Shown: positions 1 to 11,894 of the stretch, one piece after another
Position numbering within the stretch: the stretch's first letter is position 1
How the letters are laid out: each line of letters starts with the position of its first letter
From: Chromera velia
Taxonomy: Eukaryota > Sar > Chromeraceae
Direction: 5' to 3'
Assembly (NCBI GenBank): GCA_018398765.1
Contig: JAHBMJ010003326.1
Location: 111,535-144,034 of the forward strand
Length of the DNA stretch: 32,500 nucleotides
Program-made: the position numbers and the translations under genes
Notes under the pieces: model-generated
The model's input: only the letters and a program-made list of their open reading frames with translations
Told to the model about the DNA's origin: nothing
Database searches by the model: none

Positions 1-197
1 GGGGGCCTCGCTTCTCTCCCCCCCGTTCCGATCTCTTTCTGTCTCCTTTCTCATTCCGTCGCAGCCCTTTCAGCAAATCTCTTCTTAATCTAGCAAGGAA
101 TGCCCTGTCTGCGGATCTCTTCACTCCCATCTCTTTGTCACCTTTTCGTCGTCTCTTCTCTGTTCTTTCTTCTCTGCAAACTCTTGGTTGAATGCAG

Positions 198-2481
198 TAT
201 CTCGACGGAACTCCCGGTTTGGCGTTTGACCAGGACACCTACCCCCAAGGAGGGTTCCTCGACATCCAGAATATCCTCCAGGCGTACGTCCGATGGAGGC
301 AGACCACCATTGACTACTCAGCACTCTCCGTTCCCGTCTCTGCAGAGGGCGCCGCATGGAGGTCCAAGCTCTTCAACCTGGTACGTGTTTAGAATGCGTG
401 AAAGCTAACAGGAGTGGGTTCTTCAAGCACGCCTTCATGCAGTTGGAAGCAATGGAAGAAACGCTGGGACAGTGGGTGTGAAGCGAAAAGGGAAAAGTGG
501 AGTGCGACCAAAAACCGGTCTCGCCTGTCCCTTTTTGAATATCAATCCGACTTCTATGCATTCGATCGATCTTGTTCCTTTGCATTCTTTGCAGTACTAC
601 ACACAACACAACGGAGGTCTGACAGCCGCGGAACAGGCCGAGAAAGACACGCTGTTCACAACAGGAGCCGCAGGAGTGCCCTCCGACTTCAACTTCACAA
701 CCCACAGCATGGGCGTCCCTGCACCTCTGGGGGTCTGTCTGTCTCTATATCTGTCTGTCTCTCTGTCTGTCTGTCTGTCTGTCTGTCTGTCATCTGTCTG
801 TTTATTTGTCTGCACTCATCTTTTTTCTTTTTTTTTTTGCCTCTCTTTGATTGTTCATTCTTCCCCCCTCTGGATCCTCCTGTCTGTTTCTGTCTCATAC
901 ACGCACGACCGATTCCTCTCTTGCTCGTTTGTTTCACCATTTAACTCCGTCTCCCGGGCAGCGCAGACTCGATGCATGTGAGGTTGGTTCAGTCACTCAG
1001 TGATTGATTGGCTCAGCAAAAACAGTTCCTGCCTGCCCCCCATCTTCCAGGCCAGCAGCCGGGGTGTGTTCTTCCTTTTGGGTTCTGATTGAATCAGTGG
1101 TTTCCAAACAAAGAAAGAACGCCTTCTTATTCTTATCTCAACTACCTGCCCCAGACTGTTGGACCTTCCCGCGTTTCAATTGTTTCCTTGTATGCATGAA
1201 TATGAATATGAATGTGTCTGCAGGAGTACGTCGCCATGAGGGAGTACTTCAGCCCCATGCTCGATCCCTACATTCCCATGAGCGTCCGGTCTGTCCTTTT
1301 TTGTGGTTCTTGGCCGCCCATGAACATGAATGTGAATAAGGGTTTTGTCCCTGCATGAGCATTGATTCTGGCTGTCAATCTATTGCTCAGAGAGGAGTCC
1401 CTATGGATTCTCTGAGATCACACATTAGTTGTGTGGACTTGCTTCTCGATCGCTTTGCTGACCGACTTGCGTCTTTCCTTCTTTAGATCCACAAGTTGTT
1501 ATCTTCCTAGCTATTGATGTTTTCTTTCTCTTCTCTTTTCTGCCTAACATGGACTCATTTACCCATCCATACATCTGTCCGTCCATCTTCCTTGTCTTCT
1601 GTCTATGGTGCAGAGAGGTCGCGATGCCCACCCCCGAGTACATCAAGGATGAATTTCTCGACGGCGCCGCCCAGTTCCTCGGTCTTCTCTTCACCCTCGT
1701 CTTCATGTGGCCGGTCCGTCCGTCTCTTTTGACGTCCCGTCTGTTCTCTCCAACCTTTCTTTTTTCCTCGTGCTTTCGTCCAGTGAAGGATTCGGTTTTG
1801 AGCAGATAAAGTACAGGAACAGACAGGCAACAGAAAGAGAGAGACGGAAACCCGAATTTGTAAATTGAACCCCTCTCTGAGTCTGCAGGTGAGTCGGCTG
1901 GTGAAGGCGATCATGGAGGAGAAGGAATACCGGGTGAAGGAGAGCATGAAGATGTTCGGGGTGACCGACTGGGTCCTCTACAGCTCATGGTACCTCACCT
2001 ACGGAGTTCTCTATGTTGGCGTCGCAGTGGTCGTCGCTCTCCTCTGCCTGGAGATCTTTCCGATGACAAACTTCGTCTTCACCCTCGTCCTCTTCGGCTT
2101 TTTCTCTCTGGGTGTGGTCTCCTTCTGCCTCCTTGTGCAGTGCTTCTTCTCCTCTGCCAAGATCGCAGCTGCAGTCTCTTCACTCATCTTCCTCATCCTC
2201 TACTTCCCCTATTTCTCCACGTCCGGCAGCACCGCCAGCGCTGGGGCCAAGACTCTGTCCTGCCTTTGCCTGCCTGCGTGTCTGGCCGAGGGTCTCGAAA
2301 TCGTCGCTGCATGGGAAAAGAACGGACTCGGCGTTCAAGAGTCAACAGCAGGCAGAACAGTGTACTCCTTTGCCTTCACTGACGTGATTGGCATGATCTT
2401 CTTCGACATCGTCCTCTACCTCGTTGTTGCTCTGTACTTCGATAAAGTCGTCAAGAGCACTTGGGGTGTTTCCTGGCCTTG
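198..2481 (+). other. ABCA exons 1-5: extracellular loop end and TMD1
   Basis: Exons 198-380, 595-732, 1224-1288, 1614-1713 and 1889-2481. The first exon contains [13 protein letters not shown], which resembles the 'GFLxLQxAID' part of the ABCA first extracellular loop. Exon 4 carries [11 protein letters not shown] followed by a hydrophobic segment (TM2). Exon 5 opens with the ABCA coupling-loop motif ([17 protein letters not shown]), followed by hydrophobic stretches consistent with the rest of TMD1. Introns here are 158-491 nt. The second (733-1223) begins inside a long GTCT tract and the fifth (2482-2800) contains a CT tract; neither shows coding potential. Confidence 0.9.
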
Positions 2482-2618
2482 GTCAGTCAGTCAGTCAGTC
2501 AGGCAGGCACTGATGTTTCTATGCTCCCTTTTTGTCTGTGAGGCTCTTTGGTCCTTTTGCAGTGTTTCCTCCGTCTCTCCCTTCTTCGCTCTTTCCTCCG
2601 TTTCTGCATTTGTAGAAA

Positions 2619-2664
<46 letters not shown>

Positions 2665-5584
2665 CTCGATCGGCTTGTGAGACCCACCCGATGTCCCTCG
2701 AGGGGATCGATCCGTCCTTCCGTCCGTGTCTGTCTGGGGCACACCCATCCATTCTTGTCTCCCCGTCTGCCTGCCTCTTTGCCTCGCTGCCTCCCTGCAG
2801 GTATTTCCCCTGCACCTGCCTCTGCTGCCCCTGCCGTCGTCGCAAGCCGAAGGAGGGAGGCAAGCGCCCCGACCTTCCTGACACCTTCGAGCCTCCCTCG
2901 GCCTCCTGGGAGCCCCGCAAGCACGTGGAGCTTCTGGGGTTGAGGAGAGAGTTTGGGTCCGGAAAGAAGAAGTTCACAGCGGTGGACAATTCCTGGTTGG
3001 ACATGTACGAGGGTCAGATTCTCGCTCTCCTGGGACACAACGGTGCGGGAAAGACGACAACGATCGGAATGATGACAGGGATGACTGAGGTGTCTGCAGG
3101 AGATGCAAAGATCTACGGAAAGAGCATTACCAGTGAGATGGCTCAGATCAGAGAATCCATCGGAGTGTGCCCCCAACACGACATCCTCTTCATGACTCTC
3201 ACCGTCCGAGAGCATCTTCAGTTCTTTGCAATGGTCAAGGGTGTTCCCGCCAAGACGAGGAAGCAGGAGATTCAGACAATGATCGAGAAGGTTGGATTGA
3301 AGGAGAAGGCCGACTACAGAGCAGGAGGTCTCTCTGGAGGCCAGAAGAGAAAGCTGTCTGTCGCCATTGCCTTGTTGGGAGGTTCCAAGGTTGTGTTCCT
3401 CGACGAGCCGTCCACAGGAATGGACCCCTTCTCGAGACGCGCCATCTGGGATCTCCTCAGGGAAGAGAAGAAGAACCGTGTCATCATCCTCACAACTCAC
3501 TTCATGGAGGAGGCGGACTACCTCGGAGACCGTATCGCAATCATGGCAGGAGGCAAAGTGAAGTGCTGTGGCTCTTCCCTCTTCCTCAAATCAAAGTCAG
3601 TCGAGAGTCGAGTCGGGTCGACGAGCAGACACTTCGGGAAGAGGGCTGATGAATGTGTGGCTGAAGGAACACGCAACGCAATGAATGGATGTTGGGGTAC
3701 ACACGCAACGCAATTGAGGAAAAGAATTCGGCTGAGAAAAGACTTTGAGTGTGACTTTGCTTCCTAAGTGGTCACCTGTGATGCGTTTTGCGAAGTTACA
3801 TGCGACATTGAACTGCAGTGGTTGATCCTTTTACTCTATGCTTTTCTCTGCTCCTTTCTCTGGTCCTCTCTGTACGCCTCTCCCAAGTGACTTCCTAGAT
3901 GTCCATACGCATGAGTCCATCACTTCTTTCTATGTGCAGGTACGGTGTCGGATACACGTTCACCTGCTCCAAGAGCGTCCAGGGAATGGAGGACAAGACA
4001 CAGGAAGTCATCAAGAGATTCGTCCCCCAAGCAGAGGTCTGTCAGTCGAGTCGAGTTACTCGTGTGGAGATGCATTTGCAATGCAAACTGAGATGCTTCA
4101 TGCATTTTCCATTCAGGAATCGAACTCAATATTTTTTCTATCGGGAGTGCGACCGCTTCTCTGTGTCTAAAAGGGGCTTCTGTGCCTTCGTTAGAACCAA
4201 CTCAGTCTGCCAGTCCCTCAAAGACTCTCTTTTTAACTCGCACATAAAACGTGTTTGTGTGGCTGCAGCTGCTCGCCTCCGTGGCGGCAGAGATCTCCTT
4301 CCGCCTCCCCTTCAGCGCCACGGACGGACTCCCAGAGTCAGTTCTTATCTTCTTTGACTCTGCAACGCCTCCAGCGTCAGACTAACCACTACTCCCCACA
4401 AAAAAAATATGATTGCATGTGCATTTCTTGTCCTTTCTTCCTTGATTAGTCCTGTAGAGCCTTCTATGGAGCCAAAATTTTCCGATATGATTTCTTTTCT
4501 CTCTGAGAATCACGAGAGAGAGATGGCATTGTCGGTCGTGATCTTTTCTCTGTCTAATCTCTTAATTGATACATGCATTGTTCAACGACTTCGTATGAAT
4601 GCATGCATATATTAATATGTGATCATGCAGCCTTCTGGAACTTCTTGAGAAGGAAGGCCCGACCCACGGTGTCCGCTCCTTCGCCCTCTCCGTGACCACT
4701 CTCGAGGAGGTCTTCCTCAAGGTCTGTCATGTGTCATGTGCAAACAGACCATTAGAAGTACACGAGCTTTGAATATGAACACACCCCTTTGTCTTGAGGT
4801 TGGGCAGAAAACTCCAAGAAAGCCACTGACAATCTCTGCCTGCATGCCTCTTGCTACAACCTCCTTCAGGTGGGTGCCCACGAAGACAACGGAGACGTCG
4901 GCCAGATCAGAGAACGCTCAGACTCCCACGCAATCCTCAGGTCCACTTCCAAGGACCAGCTCGGAATGGAGACCCCGGGAATCGAACTCCAGGCTCGCCG
5001 CATGTCCTCCAAGAACGCACTCGAGATTATCGAGAAGGCCCAGTCAGAGCTCCTCGACGACGTCCCCCCCCCCCAAGAGGCAGTTCCCTTCGCCCCCTCG
5101 CGTGGCGGCGGTTCCCCCCCTGGAGGAGCCGGTGCAGGCGCCGTTCAGCCGTCCCACGACGAACCCATCGCCCCCGTCACCCCCAAGCCCTCTCTCCCTG
5201 TCGAGGAAGCACCAGTCTTCATGACCCCCACCGCCACTGGAGCTGCTGCCGCATTCCCGTCCGACGTCGGGGAAGTCCAGGACCAGACTCTCGCCCCCGT
5301 GCAGCAGGGCGTTGTTCCCACCTCCGTGCCTGTGGACGGAGGGGAGAGCCCAGGGTTCTCCAAGGCCATCGACGCTGCCAACGCCCTGAATGCGAAGGAA
5401 GCTGCCCAGTACAACGGCAACATCAACCGCTCGATGTTCTTCTCCCACGTGAGCGCGATGATCTACAAGAAGATGAACGTCTCCAAGAGAGGTCAGTCAG
5501 TCAGTCAGTCAGTCAGTCAGTCAGTCAACAGGGAGCGGACGCACGCACGCACTCTCTCTCTCTCTCCCTCTCTCTCTCTCCCCT

Positions 5585-5662
<78 letters not shown>

Positions 5663-8600
5663 CACAAAGAGAGATCACAAAAAGAGAGCAAAGGAAAGAC
5701 GGGAAAAAAATGCTGAGTACTTTTTGAAAAGATTTCGAGTGCGGGCCAGAAGGGCTAGTCACGAGTCAAAAGACAGTTTTTTGCATTTTGTTCTGATCAT
5801 GCAAGGACCTAATTTGTCACCTCCCTCTGTGCATCCTTGCAGACCGCAAGGGACTTGTGTGCCAGGTTGTCCTCCCGACGCTCTTCTTCCTCGTTGCCCT
5901 CATGTTCCTTGCCTTCTCCCCAAGCAGCTTGTCAGTCCGCCAGGCAGGATATAATTTGCTGGTGGCATGCAATCGCGTGCACGTCGTTGCGCACTCGAAC
6001 TTGCGTGTATGTGGGACGGTCCACTGAACCACTGGCATTTCAACAGAGAAGTTTCCATCCAACCATGGGGCTGTCGTCCAGGGTCGATAAGCTGCAGTCC
6101 CTCGAAGCGTCGTGCAGGACAACTGCCTCCAGATGCGGCACCTCCTTAGGATGTGACAGCGCTTACGTCCCATTGTTGTTTCTGTTCTTTCCTGTATGCG
6201 CATTCCAGAGGGATCCCCTCATGGTGAGGAGAGAAAAGGGAATTCCTTTCAAATCGTTCCTTCTTGCTCTCTCTCTGCCTGCAGCACGAACTACTCAAGG
6301 GACTACCTGACGACAAACCAACAGGCCGACTGGTCACTCCCCCAGAAAATGGCACTCGCAGCACCCGAAGCCACAACCGTCAGCTGGGCCGCTGGCGAGC
6401 TCTTCGCTGAGGTGAACCGCCTGACGGTCAGTCGATCGGAAAACTTCAAAAGACGGGCAGAGGAGTTTCGAGGGCTGTACGCACGCTCACATTTGACGCT
6501 TTGGTTTGGTGTCTCTCACCCCCTGCGCGCGCCCTTGTCCCTTTCAATGCCCCTTTTTGCCACGTGCCGATGTTCCTCCTCTTTTGCTCTTATTTGCCTC
6601 TTTTCCTGTTCGTCTCTCTGTTCCTTCCTTCCATCTGCAGGGGTCCAACGTCATGCCTGAGACCGTCCTCACCTACACGAACGACAGCGGCAGCTTCCCT
6701 GTGAACAACTCGGAGATATTCGGAGAGTCAGTCGGCAAATAACGCATTGTGTTCCAGATACAGGCGTCCATGAATTTGATTGAATCTCTACATGTGTGGT
6801 GATGAATTTGCAAATCGTCAGCTGAATCATCTCTGCAGAAATCGTAAAATTCGTGTGGTAGGCAAAAAAAGGGATTCTGCAAAAACTCTTTTGCTCGTGC
6901 TGCTACGAAACGTCCGTGCATTCTGTGGGCCTTGCTGCTTCTTTTTCCTTTCAGGTGGCTTTTCCAGCAAGGTCTTTCCAGCACCACCAACAACCGCTTC
7001 GGTGCCATTTTCCTGAAGAGCTACTCGACAGCTCTCGACACTGCAGCCGACACCTATCCATATATCAGCGGTGAGCGTTTTTTCATCCAGATGCAAGGAA
7101 TGCATGAATTGGGGTTCACTGTGGGAGCGCTATGTGCATGTCATAGTTTCTGATTTTTTACTGACCTGTAGGCAGTGAATTGTCATGTCTGGTCTCCTCC
7201 TGTCGTTTTCTTGGGGATCTGATTTCCTTCCTCGCTCTCCACCCACGTGATCGTGGGGACCCATTAGTTTTTCTCCAAGAAAAGATCAACAACTGATCCG
7301 TTTTCCTGCCATCTGTTGCAGTGGACCTCTTCTGGAACAGCACTGCCAGGGATTCCTTCCCGGTTTTCCAAAACGAGCTGTTCAACTCCTGGGTGAGAAC
7401 GCTGTCGAACAGAAAGGACACCAAACTCCGAATCGCGAACTTCCCTCTGCCCCCCACTGCAGGTACGTTGCTGGATGTTGCAGCAGCTCTTGGTGCTCTT
7501 TGCTTTTCTTTGCTTGATGTTCCTCTCGCTCGAATGTAGTCTTTCGAGGTTCTCTTCGTTCCCGTGTGAGCGCTGTCCAGAGTTCATACACTCAAGGGGA
7601 CTGTCAAACACTGTCTGTTCAAGCCCTTTGTCAATTGACGGTGCTTGCTTGCAGCTGAGGAGGCATTCGCCAACATTTTCACTGCGATCTTCCTCGGGTT
7701 CGGGTTCGCTTTTGTGCCCGCCTTCTGGGGTCTCGCAGTCGTCAGAGAGAGAGAGTTCAAGTCCAAGCACCTGCAGATGATCTCAGGCGTCTCCATCCCG
7801 GTGAGAAATTAATTGGATGAATTCACGAAAGGGTCTAAAGGCACGCGTGCATGATATCACGTTACTGGTTAGCTCGAGAAGAGAAGTTCATGAAGAGAGT
7901 CATACATTACACGCACGCTTCGCTCCTTCCGCAGACTGATTATAACAATTTTCAAAGCGGAATGACTCATCCATCCATCATGCAGCCTTACTTCGTGTGC
8001 AGGCTCTGAGACTAATTCCCACGCACTTCTGCTGGTGTGCCTCTTCAACGCAATTTATGCACCCCGTTCGCCTCTCTGTCTACTACTCCTGCAGGCTTAC
8101 TGGGTTGCCACCTGGCTCTGGGACATGTTCTTCTACCTGATTCCGGGAGCTGCCGCCGTCATCTTCCTGGCCGCTTTCGGGGTCTGTCTCATTCAACCTT
8201 GACCCGATTTCAGCTGAGTGTCAATCAATTCACTCCCGCCCTCTCGCGTCTTAAGTATCATAAGTAAGTGCAGTTCAGATTGGGAATACGTAAAGAACTG
8301 CTTTTTTTGGCCAGTTTTCACCCCTCCGTAAGTTCACACACTCAATGGGAAAAATCTCCAATCAGTATCGCATGTGCGTCTGCAATGCAAATGCATGGCT
8401 GCAGGTCGACGAGCTGGTTTCGTCTGAAACGATCGGGGCAACAATTCTCCTCTTCCTCCTCTACGGAATGTCCATCGCTTCCTTCACGTCAGTTCGCTCG
8501 GCTGCATTGTCTCTGCATGGACAGAGGCCGTCAAGTGAATGGGGGCCTCAGAAATCAATTTTCTTCTCTATTCATCTCACTCTAATCAAAAATTTTTGCC

Positions 8601-11600
8601 CCCCTGTGCCTGGCGATCGCTCTCTCTCTCTCTTCTCACTGTTCTACTGACTTATCTCCGCCTTTCTCCCGGTCTTCAATTTGAATAGCGTCCATGACGA
8701 GCAAGCAGGTTTGTCTTTTATATCATGAACACCCCTCGATCCATCCCCTCGCTGCATGATGGTTGCAGATACTCCATCCAGTTCATCTTCAACAACCACA
8801 CCACAGCTCAGAACCTGCTTCTGATCTTCTACATTATGTCTGGGTCCTTTTTGATGATCCTCTCGTTCATCCTCAGCATCCTTCCCTCCACCAGGGAGGT
8901 CCACGACGACGTACTCATCTACATTTTCTACCTCTTCCCCTGCTTCTCTCTCGTGAAGGTCTGTAGGTCTGCAGAAGCAAAGGGAGGAAACTCGAAGGGA
9001 ATCAACTGAGGCGGTGAAAATTGTTGATATGCATTTCTTCCGCTTCAGGCGTGGAGAAGAGAAAAAAGACTGACCCTTACTATCATTTTCCGATTCATAC
9101 GTCAGCATTATTGTATCGACTGTCTATCGTTGTTTTGCTTGACTTGCAGGGCATGACAAACCTGGTTCTCCTGAAACAGCCGCTTCTCTGGCAGGGAGAC
9201 TACCCTGATGTGTGGGAGATGAGAGTCATCGGATATGCTCTCACATACATGGTCGGTCTGCGCATCGCGCTTTCGTGCATGTGTTTCTGTACGTCTTTTG
9301 GGTCGTATCCTCATGGGCGGCAGGATGGGTACCTTTGGTCGACTGGATTTGCCCCTTTGGTTTTGTTGGTGCTCGATTACTTCACTTGGGCTTATTACTG
9401 GAAGATACTTGCGTCTGTACTTGTTCACATTCAAAACTATGCGAATCGTTTCCTGCAGGCTGCCGAAGCGGTGTTATTCTTCCTGGTGACTCTGGGTATC
9501 GAATACTTCATCGCCACTCCTGCGCTGTACGGTTTTGTCGAGAACGGGACGTGCTCTGGAAACAAGAAGGCTCTGATGCAGGTGGGATGCATACCCTGCG
9601 CCTCCCTGTGTCTCTCTGGACATGATTCAATACAGGCAATTCAAATCTGTTCTTCGCGTGAGCCAGACAAAATTGTTTGAACACACCTGTTGGTGCGCTA
9701 GTGGACTGTATGACCGTTTCCCTCCACCTCCGAGTTCCTCTCTCACAGCTGTTCTCTTCTCTTATTTGTGCGTCTGCTTCCTTCTATTTTGACGTTTTTG
9801 AGTGCAAAAGAATCAATGCAATGAATGCCATGGATGCATGCAGGTCGATCCCGAGTTGGGAGACGACAGGGACTCGGACGTTCTCGCTGAGGAGAAGCGC
9901 CTGAAGGCTTCTGCAGGAGACGGCTCTGACCTCGTCCAGGTCCTCGGACTCAAGAAGGTCTACCCCACAAAGCCTCCAAAGGTAGGCAAGCTTGTGAGGT
10001 AAAGGGGGAAGGTAGCTGAGGCAACTTTGACACCGTGGTGGTATGCACCTTGGAGTTTGAGCGTGTGTGTGTGTGTGTGTGTGTATTGGGATCCTGAACG
10101 TGAGTGTCTCATTACTCCTGTAACGGGTCCGGTTACCTGCAGGTTGCCGTGAAGGGTGTCTGGTTCGGAATCCCTGAGGGCCAGTGCTTCGGGTACCTGG
10201 GAGTGAACGGTGCGGGAAAGACAACGACTCTGAAGATGCTCACAGGAGATGTCCTGCCTTCTGGGGGAACGGCCAAACTTGGAGGAAGAGACGTGCTCAA
10301 GGAGCAGAACGCTGTCAGACAACTCATGGGATACTGCCCACAATTCGGTCAGTGCCTCCACCAAATCTTTTTTTCCTTCATGCACTTTGTTTTCCTTGGG
10401 TTTTCCTGTCTAAGGTTTGCACCCACCCTGGATTGCCCCTTGCCCTTTCGTCTTCTGTGCAGACGCCCTAATCATGGAGCTCTCTGCGAGGGAGCACCTG
10501 AATCTGTTCGCTCGCATCAAGGGGGTCGCACCCTCCAAGATCCCCAAATACGTCGACGAGCTCATCGACTCCCTCGGACTCCAGGTCTGTCTGTCTGTCT
10601 GTCTCACTGACTGACTGTCTGATGGTTTTGCATGACGTCGGCCTGATTTTGCTTTCATTTAATTCGCGGAACATGATCTCAGGCACTGGTAGACGTTGAC
10701 TTTTAAAGCCATTAAATGCATTTGTAATCGCGACTTTCGGGCACTCCAGCCGAGCGAATGACCCGAAATCTGCTTTTTCTCACGGTCACCTCTTTTTTGC
10801 ACATTCTCACAGGAATACGCCGACAGAGCGTGCGGAACCTACTCTGGCGGGAACAAGAGAAAGCTCTCCCTCGGACTCTCTCTCGTTGGGAACCCTGCCA
10901 TCGTATTCCTGGATGAGCCCACATCGGGAGTCGACCCTGCATCCAGAAGATTCATGTGGTCTCTCATCAACACCACCATGGAGGTCTGTCTGTCTGTCCA
11001 TTGGCCTTTGTCTGCCTGCCTATCTGTCCGTCGTTCTGTGCATTCATGAGCTTCTCGCTGTCTGTCATATTACGAAGTGTTCATCTATCCTTTTGTGGGA
11101 TTGCACAAGCCTCTTTCGGAGAGCCTTATGTCTTTGTGTTGTGTGTGTTAGTGTGTCGTTTGAATTCACGATTGGAGACCTCTCACAGTATCTACCCCTG
11201 ACTCTGAGATGTTCCCCCTTCTGGCCTCCTGCCTGTCTGCCTGACTGACTGACTAACTGCAGGGCCGCTCGGTGATCCTGACGACTCACTCGATGGAGGA
11301 GTGCGAGGCTCTGTGCTCCAAGATCGCTATCATGGTTGCTGGAGAGCTGATGTGCATGGGAACTGCTGCTCACCTGAGGTCGAAGTTCGGAAACGCCTTC
11401 CAGCTGGAGGTCACCGTGAAGGATCCTGAGGTGGGCCCTGCAGGCATCGCATCCGGATCTCCACAACCAGCGATACTTTCTTTCTATCCCAGCCAGTAGC
11501 AAGCAAAGAATTCCTTCCAGAACGCCAGGCAATTCTTGTTTCTCATATCTGATGTCCGTAAGACTGCGGACACCGTTCATTATCTCCCTTTTTTACGCTG

Positions 11601-11835
11601 TTCTTTGCTCTGCAGTCCGACGCAAGCTCCCCCTCTTCCTCTCCGAAGACTGCGGAGCAGACAGAGAAGGCGTTGACCGACTGGACTCTCTCGAAGTACA
11701 AAGGTACAGAGGTGCTGGAGGCTCACGGCAGTCACTTCACCTTCAAGATCCCCAAGGAGAGCTCTACTCTGGCGAACATCTTCAGAGACCTCAACGCCTC
11801 GAAGGTCCGGCCTCCTTCCCCCCCTGAGTCTGCCA

Positions 11836-11894
<59 letters not shown>

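Noticed and set aside
443-475. A 33-nt mini-exon in the first ABCA intron
   Set aside because: It has a TGCAG acceptor and keeps phase, but its donor (GTGTGA) is poor and the protein reads well without it.
2499-3500. 333-codon minus-strand ORF over ABCA NBD1
   Set aside because: Antisense shadow of a GC-balanced conserved exon, partly translated from a CT microsatellite.
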